This document shows positions 32,269 through 42,200 of a stretch of 64,000 bases of DNA, piece by piece. Made by a program: the position numbers and the translations under genes. The notes beneath the pieces were generated by a model. It saw nothing but the letters and a program-made list of their open reading frames with translations. It was not told the DNA's origin and did no database searches. Origin of the DNA: Niveibacterium sp. SC-1 (GTDB lineage: Bacteria > Pseudomonadota > Gammaproteobacteria > Burkholderiales > Rhodocyclaceae); NCBI RefSeq assembly GCF_038235435.1, contig NZ_CP151275.1, positions 5,107,881 to 5,171,880 on the forward strand. Direction: 5' to 3'. The stretch's first letter is position 1; every line of letters begins with the position of its first letter.

Positions 32269-34074
32269 ATGGTCAGCACCTGGCTTTCCGCGACGCTGTA
32301 CGACATCGCCGCGCGCTACGACCACGATCGGCATGCGCTGCTGCAGATGCTGCGTGCCGTTCAGGCTGCACGTTCCTGCGTGCCCGAGGAAGCGATCCAG
32401 TTCTTCGCCCGGCACCTGAACGTCCCGATCGTCGAGGTGCGCGGCTGCGTGGAGTTCTACAGCTTCCTGCACGCGACACCGCGCGGGCAGTACGACATCT
32501 ACTTCAGCGACTCGCCCACCGACCGCATGGCGGGCAGCCTGGTCGCCGCGGAACGCCTGGCCGCGCGACTGGGCGTCGAATTCGGCGTGCCGCGTCCCGA
32601 CGGTCGCGTCACGCTCGGGCTGACCTCCTGTACCGGCCACTGCGAGCAGGCGCCGGCGGGGCTGGTCAATCGGCGCGTCTTCACCCGCATGACCGAAGAC
32701 CGGGTCGACCGCATGGCCGACCTGATCGAGCGCGGCGTGCCGGTCGAGCAATGGCCCGAGGTCTGGTTCCATGTGGAGAACAGCATCCGCGTGAGCGGCC
32801 CCACCCTGGAAACCCATGTCACCCCGGGCGACGCGCTGCGCGCTTCGCTCGTTCGCGGCTTGCCGCAAACCCTCGACGAGGTCGAGGCCTCCGGCCTGCA
32901 GGGCCGCGGTGGCGCGGGTTTCCCGGTCGGCCGCAAATGGCGCGGCGCCTATGAGACGCGGGGCATCCACTACATCACCTGCAACGCCGACGAGGGCGAG
33001 CCGGGCACCTTCAAGGACCGCATCCTGCTCGCCGGCTATGCGGACGAGCTCTTCGAGGGCATGACGATCGCGGGCCTGATCGTCGGCGCCGAAAAGGGCT
33101 ACCTCTACATGCGCGGCGAGTACGAATACATGCTGTCCGGCCTGCAGGAAGTGCTCGCCTCGCGGCGCGAAGCGGGCCTGCTCGGCGAAGACGTCTGCGG
33201 CAGCGGGCAGAACTTCGACATCATCATCCACCTGGGCGCCGGCGCTTACGTGTGCGGCGAACAGTCGGCCCTGCTCGAATCGCTGGAGGGTCGCCGCGGC
33301 ATCCCGCGCATCCGTCCGCCCTCGGCGGTGAAGAAGGGCCTCTTCGGCCAGTCGACCGTCAACAACAACGTCGAGTCCTTCGTGCAGGCCGCGCAGATCG
33401 CTTTGATGGGCGGCGCCTGGTTCGCAGATCTTGGCGAGGAAAAGTCGCGTGGCACCAAGCTGCTCTCGGTTGCGGGCGACTGCACGCGGCCCGGCATCTA
33501 TGAGCTGCCGCTGGGCGTCACGGTGCGCGAGCTGCTCGAACGCTGCGGCGGCTCGCATGCGAAGGCCGTGCAGGTCGGCGGCGCCGCCGGACGCACCGTC
33601 GGGCGCGCGGAATTCGAACGGCATATCAGCTACGCCGATCTTGCGACCGGCGGCAGCATCATGGTCTTCGACGAGCGGCGCGACATGGTCGACCTCGCGC
33701 GCCAGTTCGCCCACTTCTTCGCCCACGAATCCTGCGGCTTCTGCACGCCCTGCCGGGTCGGCACCCAGATGCTGCAGCACTACGCCGACAAGCTCGCCTC
33801 CTGCCAGGGCTCGCGCCACGACCTCGCGCAGATCCGCAGCATCGGGCAGATGGTCAAGGGCTATGCCCATTGCGGGCTTGGAGAGACCGCGCCCAACGCG
33901 CTGCTCGACACCCTCGAACGCTTCCCCGAGGAGTACGAGGCGCATCTCTTGCCAGAGGCGGATTTCGTGCCCGACTTCGATCTCGATGCCGCCGTGAGCG
34001 AGGCGCGCGCGCTGACCGGGCGTGACGACCGTCTTCACCAACTTGAGCACGGCAAGGTAGAGGCAGAGTCATGA
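32269..34074 (+). CDS. hoxF: NAD-reducing hydrogenase diaphorase subunit HoxF
   Basis: The product has 601 residues, close to the 602 of Cupriavidus necator HoxF. The N-terminal ~165 residues are NuoE-like but keep only the second Cys pair (SCTGHC). The rest is NuoF-like: FMN/NAD-binding GRGGAGFPVGRKW (from ~212) and the N3-type [4Fe-4S] ligands C489, C492 and C495 (SCGFCTPC) with C535. It exchanges electrons between NAD(H) and HoxU. It is first in a plus-strand operon hoxF-U-Y-H-W-hypA-B. Confidence 0.94.
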   Translation: MVSTWLSATLYDIAARYDHDRHALLQMLRAVQAARSCVPEEAIQFFARHLNVPIVEVRGCVEFYSFLHATPRGQYDIYFSDSPTDRMAGSLVAAERLAARLGVEFGVPRPDGRVTLGLTSCTGHCEQAPAGLVNRRVFTRMTEDRVDRMADLIERGVPVEQWPEVWFHVENSIRVSGPTLETHVTPGDALRASLVRGLPQTLDEVEASGLQGRGGAGFPVGRKWRGAYETRGIHYITCNADEGEPGTFKDRILLAGYADELFEGMTIAGLIVGAEKGYLYMRGEYEYMLSGLQEVLASRREAGLLGEDVCGSGQNFDIIIHLGAGAYVCGEQSALLESLEGRRGIPRIRPPSAVKKGLFGQSTVNNNVESFVQAAQIALMGGAWFADLGEEKSRGTKLLSVAGDCTRPGIYELPLGVTVRELLERCGGSHAKAVQVGGAAGRTVGRAEFERHISYADLATGGSIMVFDERRDMVDLARQFAHFFAHESCGFCTPCRVGTQMLQHYADKLASCQGSRHDLAQIRSIGQMVKGYAHCGLGETAPNALLDTLERFPEEYEAHLLPEADFVPDFDLDAAVSEARALTGRDDRLHQLEHGKVEAES

Positions 34075-34120
34075 GCGCCGCCGCCCGGCCGCCCGTAGGC
34101 AGCGACAGGAGGGTCGTACT

Positions 34121-34828
34121 GTGACCGAACGCAATACCTTCACCCTGGATGGCGAGGAAGTCCCCTTCGAGCCGGGGCAAAGCATCATGAACGCCGCGCT
34201 CGCCGCGGGCCGCTACATCCCGCATCTGTGCCACAACCCGGAATTCCGCCCGCATGGCAGCTGCAAGCTGTGCACCGTGAAGGTCAATGGCTGGCTGGGC
34301 GCGAGCTGCACCACGCCGGCCACCAAGGGCGCCAAGGTCGAGAGCGAAATCCCGGAGGTGCAGGAAGGGCGCCGCGCGATCGTGCAGATGCTCTTCATAG
34401 AGGGCAATCACTTCTGTCCGTTCTGCGTGAAGAGCGGCGACTGCCGGCTGCAGGCCATCGCCTACCACCTCGGCATGGAAGGCAGCCACCTGCCGCATCG
34501 CTTCCCCAGCCGGCAGCTCGATGCCTCGCATCCGGACGTGGTGCTAGACCGCGACCGCTGCATCGCCTGCAACCTCTGCGTGCGCGCCAGCCGCGAGGTC
34601 GACGGCAAGGAGGTGTTCGGGCTGACGGGTCGAGGTGTCGAGACCAGCCTCGCGGTGAACTCGCCCAGCGGCCTGCTCAAGGACACCAATCTCGAACCCG
34701 GCGACCGCGCCATGCAGGTCTGCCCGACCGGCGCGCTGATGCTCAAGCGGCACGGCTACGAGACGCCCATCGGCGAACGGCGCTTCGATCAGCAGGCGAT
34801 CGAGGCCGCATGGGAATCGGACTACTGA
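34121..34828 (+). CDS. hoxU: NAD-reducing hydrogenase subunit HoxU
   Basis: The product has 235 residues from GTG 34121, with ACAGGAGGG upstream. It is equivalent to the N-terminal part of NuoG. It has a plant-type [2Fe-2S] site (CHNPEFRPHGSCKLC...C), a His/Cys-ligated [4Fe-4S] segment with CPFCVKSGDC, and a further cluster region with CIACNLCVRASREV and CPTGAL. It wires electrons between HoxF and HoxY. Confidence 0.94.
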   Translation: MTERNTFTLDGEEVPFEPGQSIMNAALAAGRYIPHLCHNPEFRPHGSCKLCTVKVNGWLGASCTTPATKGAKVESEIPEVQEGRRAIVQMLFIEGNHFCPFCVKSGDCRLQAIAYHLGMEGSHLPHRFPSRQLDASHPDVVLDRDRCIACNLCVRASREVDGKEVFGLTGRGVETSLAVNSPSGLLKDTNLEPGDRAMQVCPTGALMLKRHGYETPIGERRFDQQAIEAAWESDY

Positions 34829-34928
34829 TGCCGGAGGCGCGCGCCTGTCGGTCGTCGCGCGCGGGCCGGAACACGCATCGAATCGAACCGGACCGGCTCG
34901 CGCCGGCCCCGACCAGGAGAGCAGAACG

Positions 34929-35486
34929 GTGAACGCACCTGAAACCCCCGCGAAGATCAAGGTCGCGACCTGCTCGCTCGCCGGCTGCTTCGGCTGCCAC
35001 ATGTCCTTCCTCGATGTCGACGAGCGCATCGTCGAGTTGATCGAGCATGTCGACTTCGACCGCAGCCCGCTGACCGACATCAAGCACTGCTCCCCGCAGG
35101 TAGACATCGGCCTGATCGAGGGCGGCCTCTGCAACGTGGACAACGTCGAGGTGCTGCGCGAGTTCCGCGCCCACTGCAAGTACGTGGTCGCGGTCGGGTC
35201 CTGTGCGATCACCGGTGGTGTGCCGGCCCTGCGCAACAAGTACAGCCTCGAGGAGTGCCTCTCCGAGTCCTACCTCAAGGGTGTCGGGCTGCGCGAGGCG
35301 AGGATTCCCGACGATCCCGAGATCCCGCTGCTGCTCAACAAGGTGCGGCCCATCCATGAGGTCGTGCGGGTGGACTACGTCTTGCCAGGTTGCCCGCCGC
35401 CGGCCGAGGCCTTCTGGGAATTGCTGACCGCGTTGCTGCAAGGGCGCGAACCCGAGCTTGCCTACGAGCTGCGGCGTTTCGATTGA
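34929..35486 (+). CDS. hoxY: [NiFe] hydrogenase small subunit HoxY
   Basis: The product has 185 residues, a short group 3d-type small subunit. Cluster ligands are visible in CSLAGCFGCHMSFLD, VGSCAITGGVPALRN and LPGCPPPAEAFW, enough for a proximal [4Fe-4S]. There is no Tat signal, so it is cytoplasmic. It lies 100 bp after hoxU; that gap holds a good ribosome-binding site but no gene. Confidence 0.94.
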   Translation: MNAPETPAKIKVATCSLAGCFGCHMSFLDVDERIVELIEHVDFDRSPLTDIKHCSPQVDIGLIEGGLCNVDNVEVLREFRAHCKYVVAVGSCAITGGVPALRNKYSLEECLSESYLKGVGLREARIPDDPEIPLLLNKVRPIHEVVRVDYVLPGCPPPAEAFWELLTALLQGREPELAYELRRFD

Positions 35487-35495
35487 GGGGCAAGC

Positions 35496-36995
35496 ATGTA
35501 CGAGAATCTTGAAACAGCCACCCGCACCGAAGGCCTGCAGCGGGTCGTGATCGAACCGGTGAGCCGGGTCGAAGGCCACGGCAAGGTGACCCTGCTGCTC
35601 GACGAGAAACGGCGCGTGCATCAGGCGCGCCTGCACATCGTCGAATTCCGCGGCTTCGAGAAGTTCATCCAGGGCCGGCCCTACTGGGAAGTGCCCACAC
35701 TCGTGCAGCGGCTCTGCGGGATCTGCCCGATCAGCCACCTGCTCGCGGCGTCCAAGGCCACCGACAGCTTCGTGCTCGGCGACACGCCGCTTGCACCCGC
35801 GGCCGAGAAGCTGCGGCGCCTGCTGCACTTCGGCCAGTTGCTGCAGTCGCATGCCTTGCACTTCTTCCATCTCGCTTCGCCCGACCTGCTCTTCGGCTTC
35901 GATGACGATGTCGCGCACCGCAACGTGGTGGGCGTGATCCGCGACTGCCCGGATCTCGCGATGATGGGCGTGCGCCTGCGCAAGTACGGGCAGGAGGTGA
36001 TCCGCGTGCTGACCGGCAAGCGGGTGCACGGCACGGGCTCGGTGCCCGGCGGCTTCAACAAGCCACTCAGCGCCGAGGAGCGCGACTACCTCAAGCAGGA
36101 TCTCGCGCGCGTGCTGCAGTGGGCGGCCCAGGGCGTGGCGGTGGCCAAGCGGCTCTTCCTCGCCAGCCCGGCCGAGCACGAGGGCTTCGCCGCCGCGCGC
36201 TCGTACTTCCTCTCGCTGGTCGCGCCCGACGGCGGGCTGGAGCTCTACCACGGCGGCCTGCGGGTGAAGGATCCGGACGGCGGCATCCTGCTCGACCACT
36301 TCGACTACCGCGGCTACACCGGGATCATCAACGAGGAAGTGAAGCCCTGGAGCTACATGAAGTTCCCCTTCCTCATCGCCCAGGGCACCGAGCTGGGCTG
36401 GTACCGGGTGGGGCCGCTCGCGCGCATGAACAACTGCGATTTCATCCGCACGCCCCTGGCCGAGGATGCCCGCAAGGAATTCGTCGCCTACGGGGCCGGC
36501 AAGCCGGTGCAGGCAACGCTGGGCTTTCACTGGGCGCGCATGATCGAACTCCTGCACTGCGCCGAGGCGATCGCCGAGATGCTGGACGACCCGGAGATCC
36601 TCGGGACGGACCTGATGCGCATCGGCAAGCCGCGGCGCGAAGGCATAGGCGTGATCGAGGCGCCGCGTGGCACCCTCTTCCATCACTATCGCATCGGCGA
36701 GGACGACCTGGTGGAGATGGCCAACCTCATCGTCTCCACCACGAACAACAACCAGGCCATGAACGAGTCGGTGCGCGCAGTGGCGGCCGAGTGCTTCGAC
36801 GGACGCGAGATCACCGAAGGCCTGCTCAACCGCATCGAGGTCGCGATCCGCGCCTATGACCCCTGCCTCTCCTGCGCCACACACGCCGTGGGCAAGATGC
36901 CGCTCGAGGTCGAGCTGGTGGACAGCGAAGGCGCAGTGGTGGATCGCTTGAGCAAGAGCAGCGAGGGCGAGATCCGGCGAGAGGCGGTGGCATGA
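35496..36995 (+). CDS. hoxH: [NiFe] hydrogenase large subunit HoxH
   Basis: The product has 499 residues. Active-site motif L1 is RLCGICPISH (C74, C77) and motif L2 is DPCLSCATH (C457, C460). Cleavage after H463 would release a 36-residue tail, the substrate of HoxW. With HoxY it forms the H2-activating module of a bidirectional, NAD-coupled enzyme. It begins 9 bp after hoxY. Its stop codon now lies inside one arm of the direct repeat flanking a small insertion (36986-37080). Confidence 0.95.
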   Translation: MYENLETATRTEGLQRVVIEPVSRVEGHGKVTLLLDEKRRVHQARLHIVEFRGFEKFIQGRPYWEVPTLVQRLCGICPISHLLAASKATDSFVLGDTPLAPAAEKLRRLLHFGQLLQSHALHFFHLASPDLLFGFDDDVAHRNVVGVIRDCPDLAMMGVRLRKYGQEVIRVLTGKRVHGTGSVPGGFNKPLSAEERDYLKQDLARVLQWAAQGVAVAKRLFLASPAEHEGFAAARSYFLSLVAPDGGLELYHGGLRVKDPDGGILLDHFDYRGYTGIINEEVKPWSYMKFPFLIAQGTELGWYRVGPLARMNNCDFIRTPLAEDARKEFVAYGAGKPVQATLGFHWARMIELLHCAEAIAEMLDDPEILGTDLMRIGKPRREGIGVIEAPRGTLFHHYRIGEDDLVEMANLIVSTTNNNQAMNESVRAVAAECFDGREITEGLLNRIEVAIRAYDPCLSCATHAVGKMPLEVELVDSEGAVVDRLSKSSEGEIRREAVA

Positions 36996-37080
36996 GCCCC
37001 CACGCTCGCGTTCGCTCGCTGCCCCCCGAGGGGGCGTCCACCTCCCTTGGGGCGGCCCGGCGGGAGGTGGCATGAGCCCC
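36986..37080 (+). repeat. 80-bp dispersed palindromic element flanked by 15-bp direct repeats, inserted between hoxH and hoxW
   Basis: GGTGGCATGAGCCCC occurs at 36986-37000 and again at 37066-37080. The 65 bp between contain the GC palindrome GCCCCCCGAGGGGGC and CCTTGGGGCGGCCCGGCGG, sequence I recognise as a recurrent intergenic repeat in Burkholderiales-type genomes. The flanking repeats look like a target-site duplication. Both copies keep an ATGA, so hoxH stop/ATG and the hoxW ATG are each in an overlapping pair. A 27-codon frame (36992-37075) bridges them. Confidence 0.7.
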
Positions 37081-37581
37081 ACCAACGCCGACAACACCGC
37101 CGTCGCGCCAGTGCTGGTCATTGGCTATGGCAATCCGGCCCGCGGTGACGACGGGTTGGGCCCCTTGCTCGCCGACCGGCTGGAAGACTGGCTCGCCAAG
37201 TCGGGCATCAAGGCGGTCGAGGTGCTGGTCGACTTCCAGCTCAACGTCGAGCATGTGCTCGATCTCGCCGGCCGCAACAAGGTGCTGCTGATCGACGCCA
37301 GCACGCAGGGCCGCGCGCCGTTCAAGTGCGAGGCAGTGCGGCCCTTCGCGGACGCGACCCACACCACACACGCCGTCTCGCCCCAGGGCCTGCTCGACAC
37401 CTACTGCCGCCTGATGGATCGGGCACCGCCCTCGGTCGAGCTCCTGAGTGTGCCGGGTAACGCCTTTGAACTGGGGGCGCCGATGAGTGAGCAGACGCTG
37501 CGGCATGCGGAGCGTGCCTGGCAGTTCCTGCGTGACTGGTGCGAACGTGCGGTGCAGGCGGGGGCTGTCGGCCATGCATGA
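37072..37581 (+). CDS. hoxW: Hydrogenase maturation endopeptidase HoxW
   Basis: The product is a 169-residue HycI/HybD-family protease. VIGYGNPARGDDGLGP carries the first Ni-binding acid, and DFQLNVEHVLDLA (nickel-binding Asp/His region) and IDAS follow, with the late His in THTTHAVSP. It removes the HoxH C-terminal tail after Ni insertion. Its ATG lies in the second arm of the small repeat; the spacing to hoxH was probably an ATGA overlap before the insertion. Its stop overlaps hypA. Confidence 0.92.
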   Translation: MSPTNADNTAVAPVLVIGYGNPARGDDGLGPLLADRLEDWLAKSGIKAVEVLVDFQLNVEHVLDLAGRNKVLLIDASTQGRAPFKCEAVRPFADATHTTHAVSPQGLLDTYCRLMDRAPPSVELLSVPGNAFELGAPMSEQTLRHAERAWQFLRDWCERAVQAGAVGHA

Positions 37582-37927
37582 GCTCGCACTTGCCGAAGAG
37601 GTCGCGCTGATCGTCGACGCGCATTCCGAGAGCCTTGTGCGGGTGACCAGCATCACACTGGCCATCGGTGAGCTGGCCGGTGTCGAGGTGGAGGCCCTGC
37701 TCTTCGCACTCGAGAGCACCTTGCTCGGCGGCAAGGCGGCGCAGGCCGAGATCCTGGTCGAGACGGTGCCCGGGCGCGCGCGCTGCGGCAAGTGCGGCAC
37801 CGAGCAGGCGCTCCATACCCGCTTCGACAGCTGCGAAGCCTGTGGCGCCTTCGGGCTGCGGATACTGCAGGGCGATGCGATGCAGGTGAGGGCGATCAGC
37901 GGCGACACGGCCCCCGCCCTGCACTGA
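37574..37927 (+). CDS. hypA: Hydrogenase nickel incorporation protein HypA
   Basis: The product has 117 residues from ATG 37574, which gives the essential Ni-binding N-terminus MHELALAEE. The zinc finger is formed by CGKCG and CEACG. It delivers Ni to HoxH with HypB. It overlaps hoxW by 8 bp; an upstream extension of the frame is only a shadow of hoxW. Confidence 0.94.
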   Translation: MHELALAEEVALIVDAHSESLVRVTSITLAIGELAGVEVEALLFALESTLLGGKAAQAEILVETVPGRARCGKCGTEQALHTRFDSCEACGAFGLRILQGDAMQVRAISGDTAPALH

Positions 37928-37937
37928 GGAGAGCAAC

Positions 37938-38786
37938 ATGTGCGAAGTCTGCGGCTGCGGCCATGATCACTCCGAGCGGCGCCGGCCAGTGCCGGGAATC
38001 GGCCCGCAGGTGAAGCCCGTGGGTCGTCTGCCGCTCGCACGCAAGCGCGCGGAGTCGACCGGCCAAGGCGATCTGCACTATGGCCACGGCCCGGCCGGCA
38101 CCGAGGTGCCCGGGCTCTCGCAGCAGCAGGTGATCGAGATCGGCGCCGACATCATGGCGCGCAACGACTGCCACGCCGAGCGCAACCGCGCGCAATTCGC
38201 TGCGATGGGTGTGCTCGCGCTCAACCTCGTTTCCAGTCCTGGCTCCGGCAAGACCACCCTGCTCGTCGAGACGATCGCGCGCCTGCGCGCGCGCTACCCG
38301 ATCGCTGTCATCGAAGGCGACCAGCAGACGAGCAACGATGCGGAACGCATCCGCGCGACCGGCGCGCCGGCGCTGCAGATCAACACCGGCAAGGGCTGCC
38401 ATCTCGATGCCGCGATGGTCGAGCAGGCCCTGGATCGACTGAGTCTGCCCGAGCGTGGCGTGCTCTTCATCGAGAACGTCGGCAACCTCGTCTGTCCGGC
38501 GGGCTTCGACCTCGGCGAGGCGCACAAGGTCGTGGTGCTCTCGGTGACCGAGGGCGAGGACAAGCCGCTCAAGTATCCCGACATGTTCGCCGCGGCGGAC
38601 GTGATGCTGCTCAACAAGGTCGATCTGCTGCCGCATCTGCGCTTCGATCTGGCGGCCTGTTGCGAGCATGCGCGACGGGTCAACCCGGCGATCCGGATCC
38701 TGCCGGTCTCGGCCTGGAGCGGTGAAGGCATGGACGCCTGGCTGGACTGGATCGCGCAAGGGCTCGCGGCGCGCGCCATCGGTTGA
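37938..38786 (+). CDS. hypB: Hydrogenase nickel incorporation GTPase HypB
   Basis: The product has 282 residues. The N-terminal high-affinity nickel motif [11 protein letters not shown] is present, with only a short His stretch. The GTPase domain has P-loop [11 protein letters not shown], then [13 protein letters not shown] and LLNKVDLLP (G4). Metal-binding C/H residues (TGKGCHLD) lie in the G domain. It is the last gene of the hox operon, 10 bp after hypA. hypFCDE is on the opposite strand upstream. Confidence 0.95.
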   Translation: MCEVCGCGHDHSERRRPVPGIGPQVKPVGRLPLARKRAESTGQGDLHYGHGPAGTEVPGLSQQQVIEIGADIMARNDCHAERNRAQFAAMGVLALNLVSSPGSGKTTLLVETIARLRARYPIAVIEGDQQTSNDAERIRATGAPALQINTGKGCHLDAAMVEQALDRLSLPERGVLFIENVGNLVCPAGFDLGEAHKVVVLSVTEGEDKPLKYPDMFAAADVMLLNKVDLLPHLRFDLAACCEHARRVNPAIRILPVSAWSGEGMDAWLDWIAQGLAARAIG

Positions 38787-39297
38787 GCGCCGCGCGGGTG
38801 GCCGTTCGCGTGGTGCCTTGCAGATCTGCGGCACGTGATTCCCGGGCGCGCCGGGCGCCGCCGGAAAGTATCTCCACGGCATAAGCCGCCGGACGGCATC
38901 CGGGCCCGATCGCGATCGTTTCGTTCCCGACGGGCGCGCTCGCGCCGACGAAACAGAAATCGTTCGTAAGTCGCGGCGGGTGCTCCCCTGATTTCGTCAA
39001 TCAGAGCCCGGGCAAAAGACCCTACTCCTTGTGTGCCATCAAAGAAGTGTCTCTTCAAGGGGGCTACGGTGGGGCCGGGCTTGCACATCAAGCTCATACC
39101 GACGTCGTAAGTCGGTCGGGCGTCCTGGACAAACTCCGCTGTGCGGCGAACCCGGTGCGAACGAAGAGAAGCGATCGAAGCTGTACCCGCATCTCTTCCC
39201 GCGTCTGCCTTCATCGCCGCCACGCGGACCCGTGTTGGACGCATTGGGGCGCTGGTCCGATCCAGGAGATCGGCGGCGCGGACGAACAGGTCTCGCT
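38787..39297. promoter_or_regulatory. Long leader/promoter region before the PFOR-like gene
   Basis: This 511-bp gap has no supported gene. It contains a perfect inverted repeat CTGATT-N5-AATCAG at 38988-39004 and a short hairpin CCGAC-N7-GTCGG near 39100. The PFOR frame is open back to 39031, but that part lacks protein-like character, so a long 5' leader is more likely. I could not match any known riboswitch. Confidence 0.45.
38988..39004. promoter_or_regulatory. Inverted repeat upstream of the PFOR-like gene, possible operator
   Basis: CTGATTTCGTCAATCAG is a perfect 6-bp dyad with a 5-bp spacer, about 295 bp before the chosen start. It could be a binding site for a transcription factor; no factor can be named. 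Confidence 0.35.
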
Positions 39298-42200
39298 ATG
39301 AGCACAACCACCATGTCTACGAACTTCAAGTATCCCGGCACCCCGAACGTGATCCACGGGAACGGCGCTGTTGCCTACGTGATGAGCCAGGTATGCGGCG
39401 GCGTGATCGGCTACCCGATCACGCCTTCCACCGAGATCGCGGAACTCTTCGAAGCGGCGCGCGCGGAAGGCGGCGTGAACGTCTGGGGCAAGCATCCCTT
39501 CTTCTTCGAACCCGAGGGTGAGCACTCGGCGCAGAGCGGCGCGCTGGGCGCGGCGTTGACGGGCGGCCAGTTCATCTCGAACGCATCGTCGAGCCAGGGC
39601 ATCCTGTATGCGCTCGAATCGCACTTCGTCACCGTCGGCAAGAAGGTCGGTGGCTTCGTGCTGCAGGTGGCGGCGCGCGTGGTGTCCAAGCACTCGCTCA
39701 ATGTGATGGCAGGGCATGACGACATCTACGCCCTGCTCTCGTCCGGCTACACCATCCTCTTTGGTTCCAACCCGCAGGAAGCGGCCGACCTCGCGGCGAT
39801 CTCGTATCGCGCGGCCTCGCTCTCGCTGATCCCGGTGGCCAATTCGATGGATGGCTTCTCGACGAGCCACATGCTCTCCGAAGCCCTCTTGCCCGAACCC
39901 GAACTGCTGCGCGAATACCTGGGTGATCCGGCCGGCCGCATCAAGGCCCCGACGCTCGCACAGGAGCTGCTCTACGGCGCCAAGGGGCGCGTGGTGCAGC
40001 TCAAGCAGTACCTCACGCAGAAGCAGACGGACTTCGAACCCGAACAGCTCGAGAAGCTGCGCGCCTGGCTGGACAGGAATGCCGACGCCATCGAGCGCGA
40101 CAACGCCGGCGCGCAGATCGCCGAGACCCTGGGCTGGCTGCCCGAACAACTCCACGGCCCCTGGCGCCGCCAGTGGCTCAACGCCTTCGAGCGCGGCACC
40201 CGCCAGCTCGTGCCGGCCCTGGTGGACGTGCACAACCCGGGCCTCACCGGTGCGGTGCAGAACCAGCCCGACTTCCAGGCCGGCGCCGCCGACCATCGCA
40301 CGCACTTCGCGGCCGCCGTACCGGGGCTCGTGCGCCAGGCCATGGACGAGTACTACGCGCTTACTGGCCGTCGCTACCAGCCGGTGCAGACCTTCATGTG
40401 CGAGGACGCCGAGACCGTGATGGTCGGCCTGGGCTCGGTCTGCGACGACGTGGAAGCGGTGGTCACTCACCTGCGCACGCAGGGCCAGAAGGTCGGCCTG
40501 GTCGCGATCAAGCAGCTGCAGCCCTTCCCGGAGGCGGACTTCGTCGCCGCCGTGGCCGGCAAGAAGGCCATCATGGTGCTCGAACGCTCCGAGCAGACCG
40601 CGCTGACCGGCATGGTCACGCATGCGCTCTTCAAGGCCCGCGAGAACGCCGACGAAGTGCGCCACGCAGGCATCCCCGCGATCAGCGCGATGCCGCGCCT
40701 GACCACCGCGATCTTCGGTCTTGGCGGCCATGACCTGCAGCCGCGTCACCTCATCGCGGCCTTCAAGCACATGCAGGAAGGCAAGAGCGCGCCCCTGATC
40801 TACCTGGGCTCGCAGTTCTTCGCCAAGAACCCGACACCCTACATGGCGGAGTTGCAGGCGCGCATGCGGCTCGCCTATCCCGAGACCGAGCTGATGGCGC
40901 TGGAGACCGGGACCAACCCGAAGCTGCTGCCGGAGAGCGCCTTCCGTATCCGCTTCCACTCGGTGGGCGGCTACGGGACGATTGCCTCGGGCAAGTTGCT
41001 GACCGACATCCTCGCCGGCGTGCTCGACCTGCACTCGAAGGCGGCGCCCAAGTACGGCTCGGAGAAGAGCGGCGCGCCGACGAACTACTACATCACGCTC
41101 TCGCCCGAGCCGATCAAGATCACCAACGCGGACCTGGAAGACGTCGAGATCATTATCTCGCCGGATCACAAGGTGTTCCAGCACACCAGCCCGCTGCGCG
41201 GCCTGGCCGAGGGCGGCACCTTCATCATGCAGTCGAACCTTGCGCCCGAAGCCGTGTGGGCGGAGCTGCCCCCGCAGGCGCGCAAGACGATCCGCGAACG
41301 CAAGATCAAGTTCTACATCATCGACGCCTTCGCGGTCGCCAAGCGGCACGCGCCTTCGCCCGCGCTGGAAACCCGCATGATGGGCATCGCCTTCATCGGC
41401 GCCGTCGCGGGCCATGTGGACCGGGTGCTCGCCGGCACCACGCGCGAGGTGATCCTCGACAAGATCCGCCAGCAGATCGGCAAGAAGTTCGGTGGCAAGG
41501 GCGGCGCGGTGGTCGACTCGAACATGTCCGTGATCCACGACGGCATCGAGGCCGTGCACAAGGTGGACTACGAGCAGCCCGAGTTCGCCGCGATCGACGC
41601 GAAGCCTGCGCCCATCATGCTGCGCAACGCCTCGCTCTCGGCTGGCATGTGCCACACGGCCGGCTCTTCCGGCCACCGCGGCCTGTTCGACCGCGAGTAC
41701 TACGAGGAGATGATCGCGCGGCCCTTCCGCGAGGGCACGATCAGCGAAGCGCCGGTGATGCCCGGCACCGGCCTCTTCATGCCGGCCGGCAGCGCGGCGG
41801 CCAAGGACAAGGGCCTGTTCCGCCGCACCGTGCCGGAATTCAATGCGGATCTGTGCACCGGCTGCATGGAGTGCACCCTGGTGTGTCCGGACGCGGCGAT
41901 CCCGAACTCGGTGCACCAGATTCCGGAACTGCTCTTGACCGCCATCTCGCGCCTGGACATCCCGCCGACCCAACGCGAAGCGATGCGCGTGCAGGTCTAC
42001 CCGATGGTGGACGCGATCCGCGAGGTCTATCGCCAGAGCAAGGGTCCGCGCGCCTTCCACGAAGTGGCCGGCGAAGCCGCGGGCAAGCTCGGCCTCAGGG
42101 ACGCGACCCTGCAGCGCAACTTCGTCGCCCTGGCCAAGGAGCTGGACGGCTTCCCGGTCGCGCGCACCCGCCCCTTCTTCGACGCGGTCGAGAAGAGCGG

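Noticed and set aside
36986..37080. Insertion sequence at the hoxH/hoxW junction
   Set aside because: Only 80 bp with no transposase; better described as a small dispersed repeat.
39031..39297. 89-residue N-terminal extension of the PFOR-like protein
   Set aside because: Arg/Ser-rich, unlike a protein domain; MSTTT...NFKYPG at 39298 is the family-like start.
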